Source: Arthrinium phaeospermum
Lineage: Eukaryota; Ascomycota; Sordariomycetes; Amphisphaeriales; Apiosporaceae
Reading direction: 5' to 3'
DNA: 64,000 bases
NCBI GenBank assembly: GCA_006503535.1
Contig: QYRS01000005.1
Coordinates: forward strand, 1,984,001-2,048,000
The stretch's first letter is position 1. Each line of letters begins with the position of its first letter. Positions 36,351-47,046 of this stretch are shown in pieces. The position numbers were made by a program, and so were the translations under genes. The notes below the pieces were generated by a model. The model was not told where the DNA came from. It saw nothing but the letters and a program-made list of their open reading frames with translations, and did not search any database.

Positions 36351-37209
36351 AATTCTTCCATTCCAACTTTTTCGCAACCTTGGCCTGGAGAAGAGTAAGG
36401 GGGAGCAAGGGGAGCTCAGCGGACCCGAAACCACGTTCATTAGAGCGATGGGCCTTGTGTAAACTGCAACCGTGTTCGAGTCAGTGGGACTGATGATTGA
36501 TCTTCGTTTCGACACATACAAAGCCCCTCGAAGAGTCGCACATGTAGACTCGGGGTTTAGAAAGTAAATTCAAAGCTTAGGATGGGGCCATGAAGCTACC
36601 ATTACCTGAGAGATATCATGCAATAGAATCAGCAGCGCCTCCTCTTCTGGGGATTGGCTTCTGCCCGTTCATCTGCATACTTACTGGCATGCTTGTACCG
36701 ATGACTTGTGATGTTCCAATTACTGATGTGACATACTACTCGACGTTGCTATAATACTGTAACTAAGGACATCTGCCGTCTAATTGGCTCGAGTCTAACG
36801 AAGTATTGTACTAAGTATGTCTATAATACTCTTATAGCCTGCGTATGCCCTTGTAAGCGTAACGGGTGGCTCCTCGGTATATGATGTACAGGGGAGCTGA
36901 AGAACCCAAGCTAGTATCCAGTCGGGACGTCTGCACAATTATACAACAAAGCTATAGCTCGGGGTTTCTGTCCTGGGGTTATATTAAAAATGGAAGTTGA
37001 TCCACTACGATTAGCGACAATATAATCGTCTCCAGAGGCGCACGCTTAGGTGAAGATTATTGGCCTTGTCTTTAATGTGGAAAGAACGAAAGAGGAAGAA
37101 GGCGTGGCATACCTGTTTATATATACAATATACAACTGTATAATGCTATGTGAAGGGCAAAGAATAGGATGAAGTAAGGAACAAGAGAAGTAGAAAGAAG
37201 AAGAAAAAG

Positions 37210-37217
37210 AAAAAAAA
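37210..37217 (-). terminator. Pol III type T-run after the tRNA-like gene
   Basis: Read on the minus strand, eight T residues begin three bases after the tRNA-like 3' end, followed by more T-rich sequence. This is the standard Pol III stop signal and supports that the tRNA-like element is or was transcribed. Confidence 0.55.
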
Positions 37218-37220
37218 GAG

Positions 37221-37296
37221 TGACCGCAGAGGGAGTTGAACCCTCTTGCCTTTAAGTATAATATGAATAAGAATACTACCGCTAGGCTACACCGGC
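37221..37296 (-). tRNA. tRNA-like gene, isotype uncertain (possibly pseudo)
   Basis: The minus strand has a 76-nt tRNA-sized unit with an A box (TAGCCTAGCGG), a B box (GGTTCAACTCC), a perfect 5-bp T stem (GAGGG/CCCTC) and a T-run terminator just downstream. Counting back from the T arm puts TAT in the anticodon place, with T33 and A37 as expected, which would read Ile AUA. However the anticodon stem has only three of five pairs and the acceptor stem two mismatches. An alternative 5' strand GACCG pairs perfectly with CGGTC but lies six bases further out. It may be a decayed tRNA. Confidence 0.5.
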
Positions 37297-37840
37297 CCGG
37301 TCAAGGGAAGTAGGGATCATTGCGGTTTATGAACCTCTCATTGGAGGGGGAGTGAGTGTGTGCTTTGAGGTTTTGGTGGTTTGGGTGTTTGGGGGGTTCT
37401 GGTTGAGGGTGAACTCAAAATCCAGAGGGACCAAACCCCCTTTTCCCCTATTGCCTTTGGCTTTTTGGATACTATCTTCACTTTGATCCTGTGGTTTCTG
37501 GTATAGGGAGGCGGGGAGATTAGGCGCCAACTATGAAAAACAACCACATGGCAAGATGTTGTTAGCGAAAACACTTCATCAACATCTGTGATCCGAAGAC
37601 CGCGCCGTCCATCACTTGGTTAATTAAAGGGGGAAAACCTTGGGACAAAACACTTGATACAAGGGTAGAGGACGCGGTGCGCAACAGCCTATCAAAGAAA
37701 ACGCGGACTTTTTTATTCCCAAGAAAGAGTATTTTGTACAACTACCTCAAAACAAAGTAATCCAAAACGCCCCTTTTCCCACATTACATTGACAAGTCAG
37801 GGGGGTATCATAACATAGCAGCCAGAAGCAACCAACCCCC

Positions 37841-40290
37841 TTATCCATTCAAGGCGCCAAAATGATACCTCAAAAACCGCTGAACCTTCGCATTCCCACC
37901 TAGCCCCGCCTCCAGCCCCGCGACATCGCCCTCGATCTTGAGGCCCTCGAGCCCCGTGGCGCGGGAAAGCGCGACGTAGACCTGGCCGACCTCGAACGCC
38001 TTGGACAGGTTGACGATGACGCGGTCCAGGGTCAGGCTCTGGCTCTTGTGGATGGTCATGGCCCAGGCGGGCGCGAGGGGGATCTGCGTGCGCGACATGA
38101 GCGAGTAGGGCCGCTCGTCGCCCAGCTCGTTGACGGAGCAGTCGGCGTGGATGACGCGCGTGGTGCCGTTGTGGAAGCGGACCACGGGCCACTGCTTCCA
38201 CTCGACGCAGGGGCGCTCGATGAAGGACTTGATCTCGCGCTCCTTGATGTGGGCGAGCTCGCCGAAGATGTCGGGCCCGCCGTGGGGGATGAGCTCGCCG
38301 CTCTTGTCGCGCCGCGCCGCCTTGGGCAGCTTGTCCTTCTCGTACGGCTTGAAGCCGCAGACGATGCCCTGGCTGCCGTTGCAGAGCCCCTGGGACAGGT
38401 TGAGGTTGACGAGCAGCACGACCAGCATCCCCTTCTTCAGCTCGACGCATTGGTCGAACCGGTGTTCGTCCAACCCCGCCAGGGGCTCGTAGTGACTTGG
38501 CCCGATACCTTTCCGGTTGCCCTTCCATCTCAGGTGCGGATGTTGCTCCTGCAGCCTGAACGAATCGTGGGTCCAGTAGGTAAACTTGGGGCTGTGAGCT
38601 TCTCGAACTGCTGGTGGTTTACCCTTGCAACTTCTTCACGGGTGGCAAAGAGTTTGGTTGCGTTGTGTACTTTACAAGGGTGGTCCATCAGGAGCCGCTT
38701 GTCAGTCTCGGAGAGTGCTTCGCCAATACGACATTTGTTCAGGATCCGAATGAAGGTGAGATCGTTTTGACGATGGATGGTCTTGAGGTTGAAATGAACA
38801 AAGTTACACTGATTCCATGCGTCGCTCGCGAACGCCCACTTTTCCTCGTCGCGCCATACGGGATGGTGGGAAGTTGGGCACTTGTAGGACGGCTCGCCCT
38901 CGAAATAGCTCTCTTTGAGTTCTTTACCGCATTGCATACAGTGTTGAAAGGGTCGGACTGGAGGTAGTTGGCAAAAGTCGCCAGTGACAACAATTTGAAT
39001 GCCTCCGAACGCTTTCTGGACGGGCAATCTTGGGTCGAAGAGTGCATGCTGCAGTATTCGATTCAGCCTTTCGAAATGCAGGTTTTCGACCATGCTGATC
39101 TCATCAATGACGATTACGTCGGTTTTCTTGAATCTTTTCCACGCGAACTTGCCATGGGCGTTTTGCTGGAGTTCTTCGAGCGGCTTCTTGTGAGAGTCCG
39201 GGGTCCACCCTGCATACGTCCATGTGGTAGCTCCGTGGACCTGCAAAGCGGCACGACCGGTCGGGGCGAGAACATGTACCTTTTTCTTCATAGCCTCCAA
39301 GCGTTTGGTGAATGCCTTCAGGACCGTGGATTTTCCGCACCCTGCAGATCCCGTGTAGAAGACATTGCGCCCAGAACAGATGAGGTCGACCAGCTCGGCC
39401 TGCTCAGCACAAAGTTTCGGCTCAGCAACTCCCGGGGGAGGAAGCGGCTCAGAGTTAAGGTCCGGCTTGGTGGCTACTGGCGGCGGCGGCACCGGCTTAG
39501 CTGGTGGAGACTGAGACCCAGTCGGGTTCTGCAATTCGGATCCGGCCAGCTTCGCCTTGAGCAAGAGCGCTGATTCGGATATGAATACGGGCTTTTTCGC
39601 AGCGGGAGAGCTACGCCCATACTCTGGAGAGAACGGGGGAAAGTTTCCATCCATCTTTGCTGTGAAGCTTTCTTGCTTCACGTCACGGCGAAAGCCAAAT
39701 TGGTCCTCGGGGGAAGATGATGGATAATGGTTACCGAAACTTGTGTTGAAGTTTTCTTGCTTGACGGGACCATCATAACAGCCAATTCCCTGAGGAGGCC
39801 GAGGCCGGGTCCCCGGTTCACGTATGAAGGGTCTTGGCATTTCTGATTCGTGTACACGGCCAGGCGAGAGGGGATTTGGAGCGATATCTAGCCGTCTTTT
39901 CTTGGACGTTTGCGGCGATGGTGAATCTTCTCCGGATTCGCTGGAAGCTCCAAAAAATTGGCCTCGCCGTGCCTTCTCCTGCTGTGCTTCGCCCCGCGCT
40001 CGCTTGTTTGCCATCATACGGCCCCCAACATGCCGCGGGCCTGGAGGAGACCCGGTTGTCCCACGGGGCGGCCGTATGAAGGACGTAGAGCCATGGTGAT
40101 TTGTGGGAAAGGGAGCATTAACCAGTGGGGGGTCACGACCGGATGGGACTGTGTGGTGTTGAGCCGGCCCTTGGTCAGGTGCTAGGTGATGCGGCGAGGA
40201 GACGCGATTGTGCGGCGACGACACTAGTGGATCCACGATAATAACTTCATCATTATCTACTAAGTCGGGAATGCTTTGGCTGGAAGACAT
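37841..40290 (-). CDS. PIF1-family ATP-dependent DNA helicase, one frame break
   Basis: Superfamily 1B 5'-3' helicase of the Pif1/RRM3 type, acting on G-quadruplex, telomeric or mitochondrial DNA. From ATG 40290 the frame runs to about 38590, shifts, and continues to the stop at 37841; one missing base in the run 38588-38591 (+ strand G4) would join EKLTAP to KFTYWTHDSF and give 816 aa. Residues 1-300 are disordered and Pro/Ser-rich. Then come Walker A YTGSAGCGKST, Walker B VIVIDEISM, motif III TGDFCQLPPV, a CxxC-type insert (HCMQCGKEL), motif V MTIHKSQSLTLD and motif VI VYVALSRATGL. The N-terminus carries DEVIIVD, a SUMO-interacting-type motif, and no mitochondrial presequence, suggesting a nuclear form. 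An intron instead of a frameshift would remove conserved residues and is unlikely. Confidence 0.88.
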
Positions 40291-41108
40291 GGCAATCAAG
40301 TCCAAATTATATGCGAGTTACATGTGTGCCACCCCGCGATGGCATCCATTCGTTAGTGCTGCTTCTCGAGTCTGCCGATAGGTTCCAGATCCGCGTATCT
40401 GGCAGCCAAAACCACGTTGGAGTCGCGTCGCTATTAGCCAGGTTGAGACCCCTGTCTCGGCAAGTAACAGGCCCCGCTTCTTTCTCGCACGAGCCTGTGT
40501 AGTGGCCATAGCCTGACAGCTCGAAGCCAACTACTGTAACAGACTCTCCCAACTACAGTAGATTATGTACTTGTGCCAGGCTATGCGTGCTTACTTAGGC
40601 ATGATTAACTAGGTCCTCTTTTTGGAACTTCCTCAACATGCAACTACCAAGGTTACAGTATGGTAGACTGGTGGGACTAGGTAACGGTTCCGCAGTGAAA
40701 GGGATACATATCCAAATTACTCTTCCTGGAAATTCCATTGGTTTTATATGCAAACATTTCGAACTCACAGTGATCTAGGTTTCGTCAGTTTTTGCGGTAG
40801 GCTGAGCATGCAATGGCAGTATGTTGAGAGCAATAGGGTACCATAAGATTGACCCACATGCATTCAGGAATCATATGCCTTACCTGCTGCTGGTAAGAGA
40901 GCAGCCCGATCGTCGTACACTCTGCGCAGTCAGCTCAAAAGGCCCTCGCAGACGAGGGCTGAGGGGTAAGTGCAGACAATTGGATGACATTGCAGAGTAT
41001 TCTGCCTTGCCGGGCTGAGCTGTATGGCATGCCACAGTCATCAAATATAAGACTGCCGCCAGCAGAGTATACTCACGACGGGCAATCTGCTTTCCATTTC
41101 AACCATCA
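40291..41108. other. Divergent intergenic region, helicase to LIM gene
   Basis: 818 bases between two divergent starts. No gene or clear element is seen. Confidence 0.5.
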
Positions 41109-42825
41109 ATGGACCCATTGAGTGTTGCGGCATCAGTCGCTGGCCTACTATCGGCGGCGGCGAAGATTCATAGTCTGCTAGACAGCATCGCATCGGCGAA
41201 GAATGCTCCCAAGACGATTCGAAGTGCGCAAACCGAGGTCCGGCACTTTGAGCTCGCCCTCCAGGCGTTGCGTCGCTACATATGGCAACTCGGACTGACT
41301 GACCCGCGGCGTAGGGGGCTGATTTGCCTTGACGAGGTCATCATCCCTTTAGCTGACGCCATGTTGGAACTATCGGATTTCGAGAAGCTCTTAAACAAGC
41401 TATCCAATCTGACCAAAATCCGTATCTTCGTAGCATGGTTCAACTACTCAAAGACAATGGCGGAGCACTTGACGCGCATAACGCGCCTGAAAACGTCCTT
41501 GGTTATGATATTGAATATATTACAATGGTGATACCTCCTACCCAAGCTCGAGAATTGGGTATTAACTAACTCCCTCAAAGTGAATCCGACCAAGAAGCGC
41601 TTCGAAGCCAACAGCAGCTGCAGATTCTCGTTGGGGAGATATTGTCCGAGAACAAGGTGCTGAAGGGGAAACTAGAGCAGCTGGAGGACTCATTTAATGC
41701 CCGAATCACACTGCCATCCCGGTTCGATACCAATTCGCGAAATACAAGCCACAGCGAGTCAGACGATTCCGACGATGCTGCCGATGCTGTAACTATACGA
41801 GGGGCGAGCCAGCAAACAACCCAACATAGCATATTACGGAGCCCGGGGCAAAACATTTTTGGGTTCGCCTTTGATAGGGTTCTCGAACAGTCATGGGTCT
41901 ACAGACGTAGTGTCAACAACGAATGTGATCGCTCCTTCGTGAGCTCTGTTCAGCGTTCACACGCATGGTCGTACTTCTCGGAATGTAGCTTGGCTGATAT
42001 CTCGATTCTTTCGGCCGTTGCTATGCCCGTCACTGCCCTTGATATCAGTAATGTCATACACTACACCGCGGGAAAGGAGAATGCTGTGCCAGTCCAAAAT
42101 GATCTATCTCAGGCGAGACAAAGCAGTATTCCTCTGTCGGTGGCCGCTGCTGATCATGACCTGCCTAAAAGCAGAGATACGCAACAATCCAACGACAGGT
42201 CTGGTATCTTGGACGATAGTAGCCAAGAGGGTATCTTTGTGGAGGACTACTGGCTCTCTCCGTGCAAAGCTTGCGATGAGGTGCGTAGCAGGAACAGGCC
42301 CCGCCAGAGTAAACTCACTATACTGATTTAATCCAGGCCATAATGGAAGGCGAGGTCTTCGAACTTGGTGAGTTTCGAATACATCCTGAAAAGATCACTG
42401 TAGTACTGAACGAATGGCTAGCTGGAAAACCCTGGCACAAAGACTGCTTCCATTGCCGAGCTTGCAGTAAGCAGTTAGACCACGATTCGAACCTACTACT
42501 TCTCGGCGATGGTACCTTGATGTGCAAAGATTGCTCAACCAGCTGTGCTTCCTGTGGAGGAAAGATCGAAGAGCAGGTAGTTTTGACTGGCGATCAGGCC
42601 TTCCATGCCAGCTGCTTCCGCTGCTGCAACTGTGAGTGGCGAATCCAAGACTTACGGTACGCCAAAACGTCGAGAGGTATTTTTTGTATGCGCTGCCACC
42701 GCGAGTTAAATCTGAGGGGAGAAAGTGAATGGAAATACAGGACCAAAGGGTTGCTTTCATCGCCGCCAAACGTCAACGGGGATGAGCAGGGTTACAGGAG
42801 CCCACGATGGGGAATAGTTGGATAA
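41109..42825 (+). CDS. STAND-type N-terminal domain protein with two LIM domains
   Basis: Exons 41109-41527, 41581-42280 and 42337-42825 give 535 aa with matching phases; introns are only 53 and 56 nt. Residues 1-140 (MDPLSVAASVAGLLSAAAKI and following helices, ending in CESDQEALRSQ) match the fungal N-terminal domain found on STAND/NACHT proteins. A short coiled coil follows, then a disordered middle (about 180-365). Residues about 368-510 hold two LIM zinc fingers: CKACDE...HKDCFHCRACSKQ...CKDC and CASCGGK...HASCFRCCNC...CMRCH. The LIM pair is very like that of fungal Rga/Lrg-type RhoGAPs (DHDSNLLLLGDGTLMC, VVLTGDQAFHASCFRC), but no GAP domain follows. LIM modules bind proteins, so an adaptor in polarity or cell-death-type signalling is conceivable; neither is shown. 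Confidence 0.88.
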
Positions 42826-43338
42826 TTCATACCACCTTACATGACTTATGCCCCCGTTACGTCCAGCTTTATGAATGCCCCTCTATCTGTACAGACACTC
42901 TAAACGCATAACTATCCTGCCACCCAGCGAATATACATGTAGCTAAAAGTCGACGTGTATTGTATCTTAAAGAACCAGACACTTTTGCAGTATCGACGCT
43001 TACCCCAACGTAGACTAGCTTTCTTCAGCTTCAATCGCCCCATCTTACGGAGTGGGGTAAAAGCAGCGGCGGTCCCTTATTTAGAAAAAATTGACAGGGA
43101 AAATGCGACGGCGATGCTGTGCGCGTGCAGTAGTAGTAGGTAGCAGTAGCAGTAGCAGTAGCCCGATTGTGCTTGCCATCAATTCGACTGACTGGTGTAA
43201 TCAACCTCGTCATACATGCTTTTTTGCCCAAACTCTAGTCCACATCCACGAAGACTGCTTCTCTGCACCACCAACTCTGGACTCTAAAGCATCGGTTGAA
43301 TCGGCATCGGCCGCCATGTTTTCTGCTCCACGGTAGCA
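42826..43338. other. Intergenic region before pol gamma
   Basis: 513 bases with no gene. It includes a short AGT/AGC trinucleotide microsatellite (about 43129-43161). Confidence 0.5.
43129..43161. repeat. AGT/AGC-type trinucleotide and hexanucleotide microsatellite
   Basis: Runs of AGT then AGTAGC units, about 33 bases, in the upstream region of the pol gamma gene. Seen directly; length is likely to vary between strains. Confidence 0.7.
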
Positions 43339-46300
43339 ATGTTGAATCCTGCTAGGAGCCATGTAGGCGGCGCATCTACGACTGCGAACTTCGTGCGCCT
43401 TGCCAGGCATCGAGCCCAGCGCCACCATCCGCGACAATCGCTATTAGTGTCACGGCCTTGTTATCAAAGGTGGCAGTCAACAGCTGCCGCCACAGCACAA
43501 CAACCCTCTACTGATGCGCACGACCCAATAAAACCTTCGACGCTTGCCATCTCATCCAAAGCCCGCTTCAACGAGATTGGTGTGCAGCATGTGAGCGAAC
43601 ATGTCTTCAACCAGGTGTTTCCCGATGGCTCCAAGGCGCCACCGAAGGAGCTGGTAGAGCTCTCGCAGGAACATCTGCGCCGGCACGATTTACTGGGAAA
43701 GAATACCGACAATAGCGCACCAATTGCCTTCGATGTGCCTCCTATCCAGGGGAAGACCCTCGACGAACATTTCTACAAGCTGGGAGTGGACAGCGCTGAG
43801 CCCTTCCTGACACATGCGAAGGAATTTACTAAAGCCAATGCGCCGCCGCGGCCGAAAGAATGGGTGCGGCAGAGTGGCTGGACGAGATACGATCGTACCG
43901 GCGAACCCACAAAGGTTGAATTCCCCGACGAGACGGCATTGTGCTTTGATACGGAAGTGTTGTGGAAGGAAAGCTCTTTTGCTGTCATGGCATGTGCCGT
44001 AAGTCCCACGGCTTGGTATGCCTGGCTGTCTCCCTGGCTGCTGGGCGAGTCGGAATCAGACAAGCATTTGATCCCACTAGGAGATCCGACCAAAGATCGC
44101 ATCATCGTTGGGCACAATATAGGATACGACCGCGCGCGGATATTGGAAGAGTACGACTTGAAGCAAAGCAGAAACTCGTTCCTGGATACTATGTCTTTGC
44201 ATGTTGCGGTCAACGGCATGTGCTCACAGCAACGGCCGACTTGGATGAGGCATAAAAAGAACAGAGAAATGCGTGAAAAAATGTCGAAGGACGGGGATAA
44301 CGTTGAGCTGGCCGGGCTCGTGGCCAACGGGCACTATCGAGATGAAGAGGAGGAGTTATGGGTCGAGAGAAGCTCGGTCAACTCCCTCAGAGATGTTGCC
44401 CAATTCCACTTGGACGTCACAATGGACAAGGCAGCTCGCAACGAATTCGGTGTACTCGATCGAGCAGGTGTTCTGGAAAAGCTGGATCACCTGCTCGATT
44501 ACTGTGCGGCCGATGTTGCTATCACACATCGCGTCTACAAAATCGTGTTTCCCAACTTCTTGGAAACATGCCCGCACCCTGTCAGCTTTGCAGCCCTAAG
44601 ACATTTGGCTGCAGTCATCCTGCCGGTTAACCAGTCCTGGGACGCTTACATCCACAATGCCGAAGCCACATATCACAAGCTCTCGGATGGGATTCAGGAA
44701 CGATTGATTGGTTTGACGGAGAATGCGCTCGAGGTCAAGGATGACGCCGAGAAATGGGGTAATGACCCTTGGTTGAAGCAGCTAGATTGGTCAGGGCAAG
44801 AGATAAGGATGTGCAAAGGCAAGAAAAAGGGTGACCCGCCAAGGCCGGATGCTCGACAGAAGTTGCCGGGCAAGCCCAAGTGGTACAAGGCTCTCTTCCC
44901 AAAAGCCGACGCTCCTATTGGTTTATCGGTGCGAACGCGGATAGCACCACTGCTATTACGACTAGCTTGGGATGGGTATCCCCTTGTTTGGTCTGATAAA
45001 TACGGATGGACATTCCGAGTCCCTATGTCAGATGCTCCAAAATATAGCACGACACAGCTGGTTCGCTGCGATATGTCGGATGAGCCGCTTGAGGCCTTGC
45101 AGGAGGATACGGGGGCCATCTACATCAAGCTACCTCACAAAGATGGCCCTTTGTCGCGCTGTACGAATCCCTTGGCAAAAAGCTACATGTCGTACTTCGA
45201 AAAAGGGACACTTTCTTCGGAATACGCATATGCAAAAGAAGCTCTGGTGATGAACGCATCATGTTCCTATTGGATCAGTGCTAGAGACCGAATCATGTCG
45301 CAAATGGTAGTCTATGAGGATGAGAAGATACCAGCCCTTGGGGATGTGAACGCATCAGCCCTTGAGGTTGAAAAGACGCCAGCTCTTGAGGATGAGGAAA
45401 CACCAGCCCTCGAGGACGAGAAGACACCAGTCCTTGAGAAGGAAATCAGTCAAGTGGAAGGAAGCAGTCAAGTGGATGGAGGCAGTCAAGTGGAAGGAAG
45501 TATTCAAGTGGAAGAAAGCAGCGAAGTGGAAGAAAAAAGGCCAGGGTATATCCTTCCGCAAGTGATTCCAATGGGCACCATTACGCGGAGAGCGGTAGAA
45601 AACACGTGGCTTACTGCCAGCAATGCAAAGAAGAACCGGGTTGGTTCTGAGCTAAAAGCGATGGTGAGAGCTCCGGAAGGGTACTGCTTTGTCGGAGCAG
45701 ATGTCGACTCGGAGGAGCTATGGATTGCCAGTGTTATTGGGGATGCCATCTTCAAGCTCCACGGCGGCAACGCAATTGGTTTCATGACACTTGAAGGCAC
45801 CAAGGCAGCTGGCACTGATATGCATTCACGGACAGCGGGCATCCTGGGTATAACGAGAAACGACGCGAAGGTCTTCAACTACGGACGTATTTATGGTGCT
45901 GGGCTCAAGTTTGCTGGGACTCTCCTCCGACAATTTAATCCAAGTTTGTCAGAGCAGGAGACCATGGATATCGTCGGCAACCTCTACAAGAACACCAAGG
46001 GCACCAAAACAACCCGCAAAACGCTTAGCAAGCGTCCCTTCTGGCGCGGCGGGACCGAGTCGTTCGTGTTCAACAAGCTGGAGGAATTTGCGGAGCAAGA
46101 GCGGCCACGCACCCCCGTCCTGGGAGCTGGAATCACAGAGGCTTTGATGGGACGCTATATCAGCAAGGGAGGATATCTGACCAGCCGTATCAACTGGGCC
46201 ATCCAGTCCAGTGGAGTCGACTATTTGCATCTACTTGTCGTTAGTATGGATTACCTGACGCGGCGCTTCAATATTGACGCGCGTCTTTCCATCACTGTTC

Positions 46301-47046
46301 ACGACGAGATCCGATACCTCGTCAAGAACGAGGACAAGTACCGCGCTGCAATGGCCCTGCAAGTCGCCAACCTCTGGACTCGGGCCATGTTCGCGCAACA
46401 AGTGGGCATCAACGACTTACCACAGTCCTGCGCGTACTTCTCTGCTGTGGACATCGACCACGTCCTGCGGAAGGAGGTCGACATGGACTGCATCACCCCG
46501 AGCCACTCGACCCCAATCTCCCACGGCGAGAGCATCGACATCGCACAGCTTTTGGCCAAGGGCTCCGAGGCGTTCCTGGACCCTGCCATCGTGCCGGCTC
46601 GACACGCGCCCAATCTCGACAACATTGAATACACGCCCCGCGTCCCCGTCATGGAGACACTGAACAAGGCGTCCATCGATCTGCGGTACTTCCTTCGGGC
46701 CCAGGTCACCAGCGATGACACCGAGCTGCGCGACATCCTGCGCGAGCAGAGGAAAGAGTACGCAGAGGCCGTGTCGGGCGTGGGTGATTTCAGTGGCGGC
46801 AGCAGCAGCAGCGCCGGAGGCGGCGTGGGTGGTACTGGCCAGTCGCGCCCGGGGCGTCCCCGGAAGCTGGTCCCATACAGCAGCCAAGCCAAGCTGATGC
46901 CCCATTTCTACCAACCCTTCGAGACGCCCAAGTTCAGCAAGCAGAAGTTCCAGCCAAGAACCAGCCCCGACTGGGGGGATTGGGAACCAATGCCGGAACG
47001 AATGCCGCCCAAGAATGCGTCCTACAGGACTTACTCACAGGGGTAA
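43339..47046 (+). CDS. MIP1: Mitochondrial DNA polymerase gamma catalytic subunit
   Basis: Family A polymerase that replicates and proofreads mitochondrial DNA. Single exon, 1235 aa. Residues 1-60 are Arg/His/Ser-rich without acidic residues, a mitochondrial presequence. Exonuclease motifs: Exo I CFDTEVLW (D-x-E), Exo II VGHNIGYDRARIL, Exo III YCAADVAITH. Polymerase motifs: A VGADVDSEELWIAS, B RNDAKVFNYGRIYGAG, C SITVHDEIRYLV. Between the thumb-spacer part and motif A (residues about 657-734) lies an acidic insert made of two tandem families, an 8-residue unit like LEDEKTPA and a 6-residue unit like SQVEGS, absent from the related fungal enzymes I recall. The C-terminal extension after motif C is about 240 residues, with a Gly/Ser stretch near 1155, as in other fungal MIP1. 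ATG 43339 is the first in frame. Confidence 0.96.
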   Translation: MLNPARSHVGGASTTANFVRLARHRAQRHHPRQSLLVSRPCYQRWQSTAAATAQQPSTDAHDPIKPSTLAISSKARFNEIGVQHVSEHVFNQVFPDGSKAPPKELVELSQEHLRRHDLLGKNTDNSAPIAFDVPPIQGKTLDEHFYKLGVDSAEPFLTHAKEFTKANAPPRPKEWVRQSGWTRYDRTGEPTKVEFPDETALCFDTEVLWKESSFAVMACAVSPTAWYAWLSPWLLGESESDKHLIPLGDPTKDRIIVGHNIGYDRARILEEYDLKQSRNSFLDTMSLHVAVNGMCSQQRPTWMRHKKNREMREKMSKDGDNVELAGLVANGHYRDEEEELWVERSSVNSLRDVAQFHLDVTMDKAARNEFGVLDRAGVLEKLDHLLDYCAADVAITHRVYKIVFPNFLETCPHPVSFAALRHLAAVILPVNQSWDAYIHNAEATYHKLSDGIQERLIGLTENALEVKDDAEKWGNDPWLKQLDWSGQEIRMCKGKKKGDPPRPDARQKLPGKPKWYKALFPKADAPIGLSVRTRIAPLLLRLAWDGYPLVWSDKYGWTFRVPMSDAPKYSTTQLVRCDMSDEPLEALQEDTGAIYIKLPHKDGPLSRCTNPLAKSYMSYFEKGTLSSEYAYAKEALVMNASCSYWISARDRIMSQMVVYEDEKIPALGDVNASALEVEKTPALEDEETPALEDEKTPVLEKEISQVEGSSQVDGGSQVEGSIQVEESSEVEEKRPGYILPQVIPMGTITRRAVENTWLTASNAKKNRVGSELKAMVRAPEGYCFVGADVDSEELWIASVIGDAIFKLHGGNAIGFMTLEGTKAAGTDMHSRTAGILGITRNDAKVFNYGRIYGAGLKFAGTLLRQFNPSLSEQETMDIVGNLYKNTKGTKTTRKTLSKRPFWRGGTESFVFNKLEEFAEQERPRTPVLGAGITEALMGRYISKGGYLTSRINWAIQSSGVDYLHLLVVSMDYLTRRFNIDARLSITVHDEIRYLVKNEDKYRAAMALQVANLWTRAMFAQQVGINDLPQSCAYFSAVDIDHVLRKEVDMDCITPSHSTPISHGESIDIAQLLAKGSEAFLDPAIVPARHAPNLDNIEYTPRVPVMETLNKASIDLRYFLRAQVTSDDTELRDILREQRKEYAEAVSGVGDFSGGSSSSAGGGVGGTGQSRPGRPRKLVPYSSQAKLMPHFYQPFETPKFSKQKFQPRTSPDWGDWEPMPERMPPKNASYRTYSQG
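45331..45534 (+). repeat. In-frame coding minisatellite in pol gamma
   Basis: About 24-nt units (Leu-Glu-Asp-Glu-x-Thr-Pro-Ala type, four copies) followed by 18-nt units (Ser-Gln-Val-Glu-Gly-Ser type, five copies). Both unit lengths are multiples of three, so copy-number change would keep the frame. Confidence 0.75.

Larger units (their letters stand above)
36351..37840. other. Intergenic region, HEM1 to PIF1-like gene
   Basis: 1.5 kb with HEM1 3' flank, AT-rich featureless sequence, a tRNA-like gene on the minus strand and the 3' flank of the helicase gene. No protein gene is supported. Confidence 0.5.

Noticed and set aside
35415..36521. 368-codon minus-strand frame opposite HEM1
   Set aside because: It is antisense to a certain gene, resembles no family, and arises from the strong codon bias of HEM1.
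38525..38620. 67-nt intron in place of the frame break in the helicase
   Set aside because: GTAAAC to TTCAG would remove residues conserved in PIF1 proteins, while one base in a G4 run restores them.
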